The notes under the pieces are model-generated. The model searched no databases, was not told the DNA's origin, and saw only the letters and a list, made by a program, of their open reading frames with translations. Of a stretch of DNA of 43,290 nucleotides, positions 8,291 to 15,423 are shown in pieces; the first letter of the stretch is position 1, and each line of letters begins with the position of its first letter. Position numbers and translations under genes: made by a program. This stretch comes from Clostridiales bacterium (lineage in GTDB: Bacteria > Bacillota > Clostridia > Oscillospirales > UBA644). The stretch is from the NCBI GenBank assembly GCA_016281915.1, contig JAEEJO010000035.1, forward strand, positions 1 through 43,290, written 5' to 3'.

Positions 8291-9748
8291 TCAGTTATGG
8301 TATGCGTTGTATTCACCGTAAAGTGACAGAATTGAATCAACAATGGGAATACAGTCGTTAACGATCAGCTCGTTAAGGGCGGATTCATTTGCGGAAACGA
8401 ATTCTATTGCTGATTTCTGACCGAGGAAGTTGTTAAGAAGACCTGCATTCGTCCAATGGAAATAATTGTAAACGCAATTATCATACATTCTGAAAAATAC
8501 GTCTGCATCTCTTTCATCAAAGAAGTAGTTGTAAGACATATATTCCTGAACTGTCTCACGGTCTTCAAAGCCTTCAAGAGGAGCATAAAGCTCGTTGATA
8601 ATTGTTGCGGTATTTCTCGGATTAGTTGTGGTGAGAGGCATAGCAAAAGCGGAGTATATGTTCTCTATAACACCGTATACGTAATCATCGGGGACATCGG
8701 GACCGTGCGGGAAAGGAAGAATGCCGAAATTATAAACTTTCTGGGCAACGATTGCGTCTCTGCCGTAAATATAACCGGTATATACTGCTGCCATCGACGC
8801 TTCCTCTCTGCAGAAGCCCTGAGCTATCTCGTCGTGATTATAACGAAGAGCGGCTTTGTGAAGGCACGTATCCTTATACGTCTGATAGAAGTTTATACAA
8901 GCGTCAATTGCTTTCATGCCGCTGTTTTCATACATAGAGAAATACGGATTACCGTCTTCATCAAGTGAGATGGGAGCTGAACCGTTTGAGAAAAGGAACA
9001 TTTCGGTAAGAACGGCAGATGATGCCATGAAACCGTAATGTTTAACTTCCCCACCCTCTTCAAGATGGGCAGACTGAACAACTTCGCTGAACTTATTCCA
9101 GTTCCACGTATTGGTCTCAACATATTCGCGTGGATCGGCAAGTCCGTTTGCAGTAAATATCGTTCCGTTAAAAACTATGGGATATCCGAAATTTATCTGA
9201 GTAAGTTCAGGCCAGGCTGCGGGTACAAGACCGTAAAGATCGTTGTTATAGAACATCGTTTCGAGGAACGGAAGTTCTCCCCATTTAGAAGAATCGGTAA
9301 TATCGATTATATCCGATACTTCGCTCATTCCGACATAAAGACCCGCACGGCAGTTATCGCCTATCATGTCAGAGATGCCTGAAACGATATCGGCAACATA
9401 AACGCCGGAGAAAACGGGGGCTTTAACGTATTCATGAAGTCCTGAACGCGATTCTATTATGAGCGTGCAGTTATGATTCTCTTCAATCTCTTTTACGCGT
9501 TTTATCGCTGCATCTGCAAGAACGGTATTGTAAGTATAGCCGAGAAAAGAATCGTTGGAGGCCGATACCGCCCAGTTCATAACAGGATCGAAAAGATATT
9601 TCAGCTTCTGTCCTTCAAAATCAGCTTCGTTTACTTCGCCGATTCCGAAATCGAGATCAAAAACCTCATCGCTATGCGCTGCACATGAAGCACAGGCAAA
9701 CAGAACGACTGAACATAATAAAGCGGCTATTATCCTTTTAATTTTCAC
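8291..9748 (-). CDS. extracellular solute-binding lipoprotein (sugar ABC type), orphan
   Basis: The 485-aa product has a lipoprotein signal (lipobox best placed at LFAC, residues 16-19; a second Cys at 22). The mature part resembles family-1 carbohydrate-binding proteins in its pattern: a DIVSGISDM segment, IVFNGTIFTANGL, TWNWNKFSEVVQSA, and a C-terminal run with AMPLTTTNPRNTATIINELY. No permease or ATPase gene lies in this cluster, so it must use a transporter encoded elsewhere or act as a ligand scavenger. The start is GTG (9748) with GAGGG about 9 bases before it. It sits between the isomerase and ThuA genes. Confidence 0.75.
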   Translation of the reverse strand: MKIKRIIAALLCSVVLFACASCAAHSDEVFDLDFGIGEVNEADFEGQKLKYLFDPVMNWAVSASNDSFLGYTYNTVLADAAIKRVKEIEENHNCTLIIESRSGLHEYVKAPVFSGVYVADIVSGISDMIGDNCRAGLYVGMSEVSDIIDITDSSKWGELPFLETMFYNNDLYGLVPAAWPELTQINFGYPIVFNGTIFTANGLADPREYVETNTWNWNKFSEVVQSAHLEEGGEVKHYGFMASSAVLTEMFLFSNGSAPISLDEDGNPYFSMYENSGMKAIDACINFYQTYKDTCLHKAALRYNHDEIAQGFCREEASMAAVYTGYIYGRDAIVAQKVYNFGILPFPHGPDVPDDYVYGVIENIYSAFAMPLTTTNPRNTATIINELYAPLEGFEDRETVQEYMSYNYFFDERDADVFFRMYDNCVYNYFHWTNAGLLNNFLGQKSAIEFVSANESALNELIVNDCIPIVDSILSLYGEYNAYHN

Positions 9749-9785
9749 GAAAGAATACCCTCTCTTTAAAATTATTGCGGGATGT

Positions 9786-10517
9786 TTATTTATTCTCTAT
9801 CGTAGCGGGAACCCACGGAGCATCAAGGAAAACCTTTTCCCTGCCGGGGTTTGCCCACTGAATAGCATTCTTGACGACTGTAAGATAGTTTTCGTCATAG
9901 AATGTCGGATTCGTTTCATGGCCGGGCTGGAAATAGAAAATCTTACCGAGTCCTCTTGTGAAAGTCAGGCCGGAGCGGAAAACTTCTCCTCCGGAGTACC
10001 AACCGATGAATATATTGTCATCCGGTCTGGGAACATCGAAAAATTCGCCGTAAGTTTCTTCGTGGGGAAGAATAAATTTATCGCCGATTCCCTTAGTGAT
10101 CGGGTGAGCAGGATTGACGTTCCAGAGAACCTCCGTATCTCCCGATTCACGCCATATAAGTCTGCCTGTAGTGCCGAGAAGACGGGTGAAAGGCTTGGAA
10201 TAATGAGCAGAGTGAAGAGCGATAAATCCCATGCCTGCCTGAACGTGACGGATAACGCGGGCGACAACGGCATCGTCAACAAGATGATGTCCGCAATGGC
10301 CCCACCAGATAAGAACGTCGGTTTTAGCGAGAACTTCTTCTGTCAGACCGTGTTCGGGCATATCCTGCGTAGCCTCGGTAACATCAAAGAGATCGTTGCC
10401 CGCAGTGATGCCTTTTTTGAGAGCCGCATTCATTCCGTCGGGATAAACCTCTTTTACAGCCGCCTCTGTGGCATCCTGCATATGTTCGTTCCAAACGACG
10501 ACATTTATTTTTTTCAT
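9786..10517 (-). CDS. ThuA-domain protein
   Basis: The 243-aa product matches the ThuA (trehalose-utilisation-like) family, a glutamine-amidotransferase-like fold. Visible hallmarks are VVVWNEHMQD near the N terminus, the DVLIWWGHCGHH segment, GFIALHSAHYSKPF, the GEVFRSGLTFTRG strand and YFQPGHETNPTFYD. The biochemical role of ThuA proteins is poorly defined; they are commonly encoded with Gfo/Idh/MocA oxidoreductases and sugar isomerases, as here. A TTG two codons upstream is in frame, but GAGGT is spaced 7 bases from ATG 10517, so that start is used. Only 27 bases separate it from the oxidoreductase gene. Confidence 0.87.
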   Translation of the reverse strand: MKKINVVVWNEHMQDATEAAVKEVYPDGMNAALKKGITAGNDLFDVTEATQDMPEHGLTEEVLAKTDVLIWWGHCGHHLVDDAVVARVIRHVQAGMGFIALHSAHYSKPFTRLLGTTGRLIWRESGDTEVLWNVNPAHPITKGIGDKFILPHEETYGEFFDVPRPDDNIFIGWYSGGEVFRSGLTFTRGLGKIFYFQPGHETNPTFYDENYLTVVKNAIQWANPGREKVFLDAPWVPATIENK

Positions 10518-10544
10518 AATCAATACCTCAACTTTATCTGTTAT

Positions 10545-11711
10545 TTATTGAATTTCGTTAACGTTTATCCAGCAACGGTTTTCGATGGATCTGTCTACGG
10601 CGTCGAGTACCTGGCAGCACTTATAGCCGTCGTAAAAATCAGGACACGTATCTGTATTATTTGCAATCGCTTCGTAAAATTCATAGAATTCATGTGCAAA
10701 CGTGTTTTCATAGCCGAGAACATGACCTGCCGGCCACCAGTGTGACGCATAGTTATGGCAGCCTTCGGACGCCTGAATGAGACGGAAGCCCTGCAGGTCT
10801 TCTTCGTCCTCGCGGCTCATATACCAAAGCTCGTTCATTCTCTCAAAAGAAAATTTAAGCGAGCCCTTATCACCGTTTATCTCGAAGGACATATCGTTTT
10901 TATGTCCGGCAGCGAAACGCGTTGCTTCAAATACGCCGAGAGCACCGTTTTCAAACTCCGCCATAAAAATAGTGGCATCGTCAACGGTAACTTTTCCGAG
11001 CGGAGCATCCGCGCCGGCTTTTCCGGAAAGGCCTGTCATTCTTTCTACAAGAGGTCTTTCGGTAACGAAAGTTTTTGACATGCCCATAACCTTTGCAAAA
11101 TCACCGACAAGATATCTTGCGGCATCTATTACGTGTGCACCAAGGTCTCCGTGAGAGCCTGAGCCGCATACTGATTTGTCCAGCCTCCAGACAAGCGGGA
11201 AATCGGGATCTATGATCCAGTCCTGAAGGAAAGAGCCTCTGAAATGGAATATTTTGCCTATTTTACCTGTGTCGATCAATTTTTTTGCGAGAACAACGGC
11301 GGGAGCAAAACGGTAATTGAAGCCTACCTGATGCTTGATTCCCGCATTGCGTGCTGCGTTGAACATTTCTTTTGCATCGGAAGTATTGAGTGCAAGCGGT
11401 TTTTCGGAGAAAATATGCTTTCCTGCGGCTGCTGCGGCAAGAGCAATTTCTTTATGGACGTTAGACGGAGCCGTAATATCTATAACGTCTATATCGTCAC
11501 GCGAAACAAGTTTTTCCCATGATGTTTCGCATGACTCCCATCCGAATTTTTCCCGGCTTTGCTCAACCCACTCGGCATCTCTGCCGCAAATCGCCTTTTT
11601 GACGACGTTTGCGCTTGTGTCAAAAAACATCGGCAGCTGAGTAAGTCCGTTTGAATGAGCTTTGCCCATAAATTTGTAACCGACAAGACCGACATTGATG
11701 TTCTTTTTCAT
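10545..11711 (-). CDS. Gfo/Idh/MocA family NAD(P)-dependent oxidoreductase
   Basis: The 388-aa product has an N-terminal Rossmann fold (NVGLVGYKFMGKAH, about 4-18), the family EKP motif (SEKPLALN, about 98-105) and the C-terminal domain segment GSHGDLGAHVIDAARYLVGD that carries the catalytic Asp/His. Length and order are normal. Members oxidise cyclic polyols or sugars using NAD(P). Its substrate is unknown, but the neighbouring isomerase suggests oxidation to a keto-sugar followed by epimerisation or cleavage. GGAGG lies 10 bases before ATG 11711; a TTG two codons earlier is less likely. Confidence 0.9.
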   Translation of the reverse strand: MKKNINVGLVGYKFMGKAHSNGLTQLPMFFDTSANVVKKAICGRDAEWVEQSREKFGWESCETSWEKLVSRDDIDVIDITAPSNVHKEIALAAAAAGKHIFSEKPLALNTSDAKEMFNAARNAGIKHQVGFNYRFAPAVVLAKKLIDTGKIGKIFHFRGSFLQDWIIDPDFPLVWRLDKSVCGSGSHGDLGAHVIDAARYLVGDFAKVMGMSKTFVTERPLVERMTGLSGKAGADAPLGKVTVDDATIFMAEFENGALGVFEATRFAAGHKNDMSFEINGDKGSLKFSFERMNELWYMSREDEEDLQGFRLIQASEGCHNYASHWWPAGHVLGYENTFAHEFYEFYEAIANNTDTCPDFYDGYKCCQVLDAVDRSIENRCWINVNEIQ

Positions 11712-11755
11712 TGACAATAATCCTCCGTTTCAAATAATTGATTTGATGCGTGGCA

Positions 11756-12481
11756 TTAACCGTTGTATTCTTCGATTGTAATACTGATTATAGTTACATC
11801 TTCAAGGGGTTTGCTGGACGCATTTACGGGAACAGCGGCTATGGCGTCGACTACGTCCATACCATCGATGACTTGTCCGAAAACAGTATGATGCCCGTCA
11901 AGCCACGGTGCACCTCCGCCCATTTTCTTGTAAAGATCAATCGTTTCTGCGCTGATACCGTATCTGTCTTCGATAAGAGACCATTGTTCGTCGGTATAGC
12001 CTTTGTTCTGATTTATAAAGAACTGGCTGCCGTTTGTATTTGCGCCTGCGTTTGCCATGGAAAGAGCGCCCCTGAAATTAAATAGGTATTTTGAGAATTC
12101 GTCTTCGAAAGATTTTCCCCAGCAGCTCTCGCCCCCACGGCCCGTAGCGGTAGGATCTCCGCCCTGTATCATAAAATCGTCCATAACACGGTGAAAAGTT
12201 ATACCGTCATAGTAGCCGTTCCGAGAAAGCGTGATGAAGTTCTCGACGGCTTTCGGTGCGACATCAGGGAAAAATCTGATTTTAATGGTTCCTTTGCTTG
12301 TTTCCATAACAGCTATTGTGTCGCCTTTTTCAGGCTGCTGATTTTGCAGTAATTCTTCGAATTTCAATGAATATACCCCTTCTTCCTCTTCTCCGCCTGC
12401 GTTATCGGAACATGAGCACAATAAAAAGAAAATGCATGCTGCAACTGCCAGAATGGTAAGGCGGATAATTATTTTTTTCAT
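11756..12481 (-). CDS. cyclophilin-type peptidyl-prolyl isomerase lipoprotein
   Basis: The 241-aa product has a lipoprotein signal peptide (lipobox LCSC, residues 21-24), an acidic linker and a cyclophilin domain (about 55-240). Hallmarks are FHRVMDDFMIQGGDPT with the catalytic Arg, GALSMANAG, GSQFFINQ and HTVFGQVIDGMDVV. It should catalyse cis-trans isomerisation of prolyl bonds in proteins outside the membrane. It has a consensus promoter upstream and is the first gene of the run that continues into the oxidoreductase; the 44-base gap holds no visible terminator, so co-transcription with the sugar genes is possible. Confidence 0.92.
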   Translation of the reverse strand: MKKIIIRLTILAVAACIFFLLCSCSDNAGGEEEEGVYSLKFEELLQNQQPEKGDTIAVMETSKGTIKIRFFPDVAPKAVENFITLSRNGYYDGITFHRVMDDFMIQGGDPTATGRGGESCWGKSFEDEFSKYLFNFRGALSMANAGANTNGSQFFINQNKGYTDEQWSLIEDRYGISAETIDLYKKMGGGAPWLDGHHTVFGQVIDGMDVVDAIAAVPVNASSKPLEDVTIISITIEEYNG

Positions 12482-12521
12482 AAATGTACTTCCTTTGCAG
12501 AGTATTGCTATAATTTATATT

Positions 12522-12550
12522 ATTATATACTGTTTTTTTTCGTCTGTCAA
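12522..12550 (-). promoter_or_regulatory. promoter of the cyclophilin gene and sugar cluster
   Basis: On the minus strand TTGACA (12545-12550) and TATAAT (12522-12527) are 17 bases apart. The start codon follows about 40 bases later. Both hexamers are perfect consensus. Confidence 0.85.
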
Positions 12551-12610
12551 GTTATTTTATAAAAAAGATAAAAAAGATAAAACGTTTCTATCCCGTGCGC
12601 GGCCGTTTTA

Positions 12611-12640
12611 AAATAAAAGAAAATGCGCCCTGAGGGCGCA
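12611..12640 (-). terminator. terminator after the HAD gene
   Basis: On the minus strand TGCGCCC and GGGCGCA form a perfect 7-bp stem with a 3-base loop, followed by TTTTCTTTTATTT. It sits immediately after the stop of the HAD hydrolase gene. Confidence 0.8.
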
Positions 12641-12643
12641 GAA

Positions 12644-13354
12644 TCAGATAAGTTTTTCGATATAGGCTAAAAGATCGTCAAAATCACCGTGAGAATATGC
12701 AGAGATATCTTCACATTTTTTGTTTATCAGACAATTCGTTAAAAGAAAAACGTTCATGCCGGTCATTCGAGCGGGCATATCTTCGGAAACATCATTGCCT
12801 ACCATCAAACAATCTTCGGCAGCCATTCCGATTTTTGACAGTATTTCGAGGTAGTATTCAGCAAAAGGTTTGCTGCGGCGGCTGTTTTCGTAAGCAGTAA
12901 TAAGACTGAATGCATTCTCGTCCACACCTGCCCACGACAGTCTTGCACGCATGGCAACGTCAGGAAGCAGAGGATTCGTGGCGCAGACGAGTTCAAGTCC
13001 CCTATCTTTCAGGTAATTCACGGTTTTCGACGCCTTCGGGTCATATCCGCAGACCTCTCTGGCAAGCATATATTCGTTTCTGTAATACGAGTCGAAAACA
13101 CTTTTATGTTCATACGACTTTTCACCGTATATCTTTGCAAACTCAGACCAGAAGACCTCTTCGTTTGTGCGCTTTCCGTCATTTTTAACCATATATCCTG
13201 TAGCCTTCCACAAACTTGAGATGAAATCGCTTTTGTCATAACCGAGCGGTTCTGACTTTTTTGCGAGATTGGAAAGATATACGTTAAGGTATTTTTCAAG
13301 ATCCATGGGAAGAAGAGTTCCGTCAAGATCAAAAAGAACTGCTTTCAGCGGCAT
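12644..13354 (-). CDS. HAD-superfamily hydrolase
   Basis: The 236-aa product carries all HAD motifs: motif I FDLDGT (nucleophile D9, acid D11), a motif II Thr in CATNP (T126), a motif III Lys in SKPF (K162) and motif IV VGNDVSEDM (D188, D192). A helical cap lies between residues 17 and 110. It is probably a small-molecule phosphatase with unknown substrate. GGAG precedes the ATG, and the gene follows the FAD oxidoreductase gene by 19 bases, so the two are likely co-transcribed from 14788-14816. Confidence 0.9.
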   Translation of the reverse strand: MPLKAVLFDLDGTLLPMDLEKYLNVYLSNLAKKSEPLGYDKSDFISSLWKATGYMVKNDGKRTNEEVFWSEFAKIYGEKSYEHKSVFDSYYRNEYMLAREVCGYDPKASKTVNYLKDRGLELVCATNPLLPDVAMRARLSWAGVDENAFSLITAYENSRRSKPFAEYYLEILSKIGMAAEDCLMVGNDVSEDMPARMTGMNVFLLTNCLINKKCEDISAYSHGDFDDLLAYIEKLI

Positions 13355-13373
13355 TTATTTGTTTCTCCGTTTT

Positions 13374-14753
13374 TTATTTTTCAAAATGTTCACTGATATA
13401 TCTTGCAACGTGGACACCGCTTGCGGAAGCATGCGAAAGAGAATGTGTAATTCCGCTGCAGTCGCCAATAACAAAGAGACCGGGATGTTTCGTTTCAAGA
13501 TTTTCGTCAAGCGTAACTTCCATATTGTAGAATTTTACTTCAACGCCGTAAAGTAGAGTGTCACCCGAAGCAGTTCCCGGAGCGATCTTGTCAAGAGCAT
13601 AAATCATTTCAATAATTCCGTCAAGAATCCTTTTCGGCATAACAAGGCTCAGATCACCCGGAGTTGCGGCAAAAGTGGGTACGGTAAACGATTCGCTGAT
13701 TCTCGCAGCAGTGCTTCTGTGGCCTGAAACGAGATCGCCGAATCTCTGAATGATGATCCCGCCGCCGAGCATATTCGAAAGTCGCGCAATGCTTTCGCCA
13801 TATCCGTTGGAGTCCTTGAATGGTTCGGAAAAATGTTTGGCGACAAGAAGAGCGAAGTTGGTGTTTTCAGTCTGAAGAGACGGGTCTTCATAGCTGTGAC
13901 CGTTTACGGTAACGATACCGTTCGTGTTTTCGCTAACAACTGCACCGCGAGGATTCATGCAGAACGTTCTGACAAGGTCACCGTATTTTTCGGTTCTGTA
14001 TACTATCTTGCTTTCGTAAAGCTCATCGGTAAGATGTGAGAAAAGAACTGCCGGCAGTTCAACTCTTACGCCGATATCGACTCTGTTGCTTTTGGTAGGG
14101 ATATCGAGGTCGCGGCATACTGATTCCATCCATGAGCTGCCGCTTCTACCCGCTGAAATAATGCATTTTTCAGCTTCGAAGACATCGCCGTTTTCAGTGG
14201 TTATCCTGAATAATCCGTCCGCCTTTTCGACCTTAACCGCCGGTGAATTGAATCTGAATTCAACTTTATTTTTAAGCTCGTTATAAAGGTTGTCGAGAAC
14301 AATATAATTTATGTCTGTACCCAGATGGCGGACGGATGCGTCGAGAAGATGAAGGTTATTCTGAAGGCAGAGAGTTTTTATTGAAGTGTTTGCGGTGCTG
14401 TAGAGTTTTGTTCCCTGTCCTCCGAAAGCAAGATTTATACCGTCAACGTAATGCATCAGCTCGATTGCCTGCTGTTTGCCGATATATTCATAAAGAGTTC
14501 CGCCAAACTGATTTGTAATATTGTATTTTCCGTCCGAAAATGCACCTGCCCCGCCGAAACCGTTCATAATGGAGCAAGGTTTGCAATTGATGCAGCTTTT
14601 TATCTTTTTGCCGTCGATGGGACATTTGCGTTTATTAAGCGGATTTCCGGCCTCAAGAACCGTGATTTTAAGATCAGGACGAAGCTTTATGAGCTCGTAA
14701 GACGAAAAAATACCGCCGGGTCCGGCACCGATGATAACTATATCTTTTTTCAT
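13374..14753 (-). CDS. FAD-dependent oxidoreductase (COG2509-like)
   Basis: The 459-aa product begins with a dinucleotide-binding motif (GAGPGG, residues 9-14, acidic residue E34 after the second strand) and ends with the FAD-binding GLFVIGDCSGITHSLSHASA motif. Next to the N-terminal fold lies a Cys cluster (C44, C54, C57, C60), followed by GFGGAGAFSDGKYN. This is the signature of uncharacterised FAD-dependent dehydrogenases, and the Cys could bind a metal or Fe-S cluster (inference). The frame is open to 14930, but that segment spans the promoter; ATG 14753 has GGGAG 9 bases upstream. Confidence 0.85.
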   Translation of the reverse strand: MKKDIVIIGAGPGGIFSSYELIKLRPDLKITVLEAGNPLNKRKCPIDGKKIKSCINCKPCSIMNGFGGAGAFSDGKYNITNQFGGTLYEYIGKQQAIELMHYVDGINLAFGGQGTKLYSTANTSIKTLCLQNNLHLLDASVRHLGTDINYIVLDNLYNELKNKVEFRFNSPAVKVEKADGLFRITTENGDVFEAEKCIISAGRSGSSWMESVCRDLDIPTKSNRVDIGVRVELPAVLFSHLTDELYESKIVYRTEKYGDLVRTFCMNPRGAVVSENTNGIVTVNGHSYEDPSLQTENTNFALLVAKHFSEPFKDSNGYGESIARLSNMLGGGIIIQRFGDLVSGHRSTAARISESFTVPTFAATPGDLSLVMPKRILDGIIEMIYALDKIAPGTASGDTLLYGVEVKFYNMEVTLDENLETKHPGLFVIGDCSGITHSLSHASASGVHVARYISEHFEK

Positions 14754-14787
14754 TGATTGATTCTCCCTGACAATGATTGACGTTATA

Positions 14788-14816
14788 ATTATACAACATT
14801 CAGCAAAAAAAATCAA
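14788..14816 (-). promoter_or_regulatory. promoter of the FAD oxidoreductase-HAD operon
   Basis: On the minus strand TTGATT (14811-14816) and TATAAT (14788-14793) are 17 bases apart, about 35 bases before ATG 14753. It diverges from the metal-resistance promoter. Confidence 0.7.
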
Positions 14817-14918
14817 GCAAAAGGCAAAAAATGATTCCGAAATGTCAAAAAACGCCCCGAAGCTTTTTGAAAAAATAAGAAAAGTTATAAATATTCGATT
14901 TTTTTTAGCAATGAGGTA

Positions 14919-14946
14919 TTGACATTTCAAAAAAAGGGGCTATAAT
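14919..14946 (+). promoter_or_regulatory. promoter of the metal-resistance operon
   Basis: Perfect TTGACA (14919-14924) and TATAAT (14941-14946) hexamers are 16 bases apart. The palindrome at 14947-14970 begins directly after the -10 box and covers the expected transcription start, as expected for repression. Confidence 0.88.
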
Positions 14947-14970
14947 ATAGTTGAACGATTGCTCAACTAT
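14947..14970. promoter_or_regulatory. ArsR-family operator 1
   Basis: The inverted repeat ATAGTTGA-N8-TCAACTAT spans 24 bases and overlaps the transcription start of the arsR-type gene. Its size and TTGAAC/GCTCAA core fit operators of CadC/CzrA/SmtB-type repressors. A closely related site lies at 15383-15404. Confidence 0.8.
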
Positions 14971-14989
14971 TCTACAAAGGAGACAAATT

Positions 14990-15343
14990 ATGAAAGACGA
15001 AACAGTATGTGCGTGCGAACAGGTCCATGAAGATGCCGTCAACGGCGCAAAACGAACGATGCTTGAAGAAAACGATTACATTGCGCTATCCACCCTGTAT
15101 AAAATGTTTGCAGATCCGACGCGTATAAAGCTTCTTCATGCGCTTGAACAGAGTGAAATGTGTGTCTGTGATCTTGCCGCCCTGCTCGGGATGACAAAAT
15201 CCGCGATATCGCATCAGCTGAAAGCGTTAAGACTTCTTGACCTTGTTAAATTCAGAAAAGAAGGACAGAACGTATTTTATTCGCTTGCAGACGACCATGT
15301 GAAACTGATAATAGATATGGGTCTTGAACACATAAACGAATAA
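14990..15343 (+). CDS. ArsR/SmtB-family metal-sensing repressor (CadC-like)
   Basis: The 117-aa product is a winged-helix repressor. It has the alpha3N metal site (CVCD, C58 and C60, with N-terminal C7 and C9) and the complete alpha5 site (D101, H103, H114, E117, spaced as in CzrA/SmtB). Having both is the CadC arrangement and predicts derepression by Cd, Pb or Zn. The recognition helix lies at about 68-80 (MTKSAISHQLKAL). An upstream in-frame TTG lies inside the operator, so ATG 14990 with AAAGGAG is the start. It precedes the P-type ATPase and should repress it and itself. Confidence 0.92.
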   Translation: MKDETVCACEQVHEDAVNGAKRTMLEENDYIALSTLYKMFADPTRIKLLHALEQSEMCVCDLAALLGMTKSAISHQLKALRLLDLVKFRKEGQNVFYSLADDHVKLIIDMGLEHINE

Positions 15344-15382
15344 CGACTTTCAACACGTTAAAAACAATACCTGTCAGCAATA

Positions 15383-15404
15383 AGTTGAATAATTGAGCAA
15401 TTAT
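15383..15404. promoter_or_regulatory. ArsR-family operator 2, upstream of the P-type ATPase
   Basis: Aligned with operator 1, 17 of 22 positions match, including AGTTGAA, ATTG, CAA and TAT. An 18-base palindrome AATAATTG-AG-CAATTATT lies within 15388-15405. No clear promoter is visible in front of it, so it may regulate a weak internal promoter or block elongation. Confidence 0.6.
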
Positions 15405-15423
15405 TTGTTTGAGAGAGGCAAAA

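Noticed and set aside
9555..10745. Long plus-strand open frame (about 396 codons) antisense to the solute-binding and ThuA genes
   Set aside because: It crosses two well-supported minus-strand genes and their spacer, has no ribosome site and encodes no recognisable domain; it is a by-product of their codon use.
14754..14930. N-terminal extension of the FAD oxidoreductase
   Set aside because: The extension spans a good promoter and encodes a Phe/Ile-rich sequence unlike the family; ATG 14753 has a proper ribosome site and starts the Rossmann fold.
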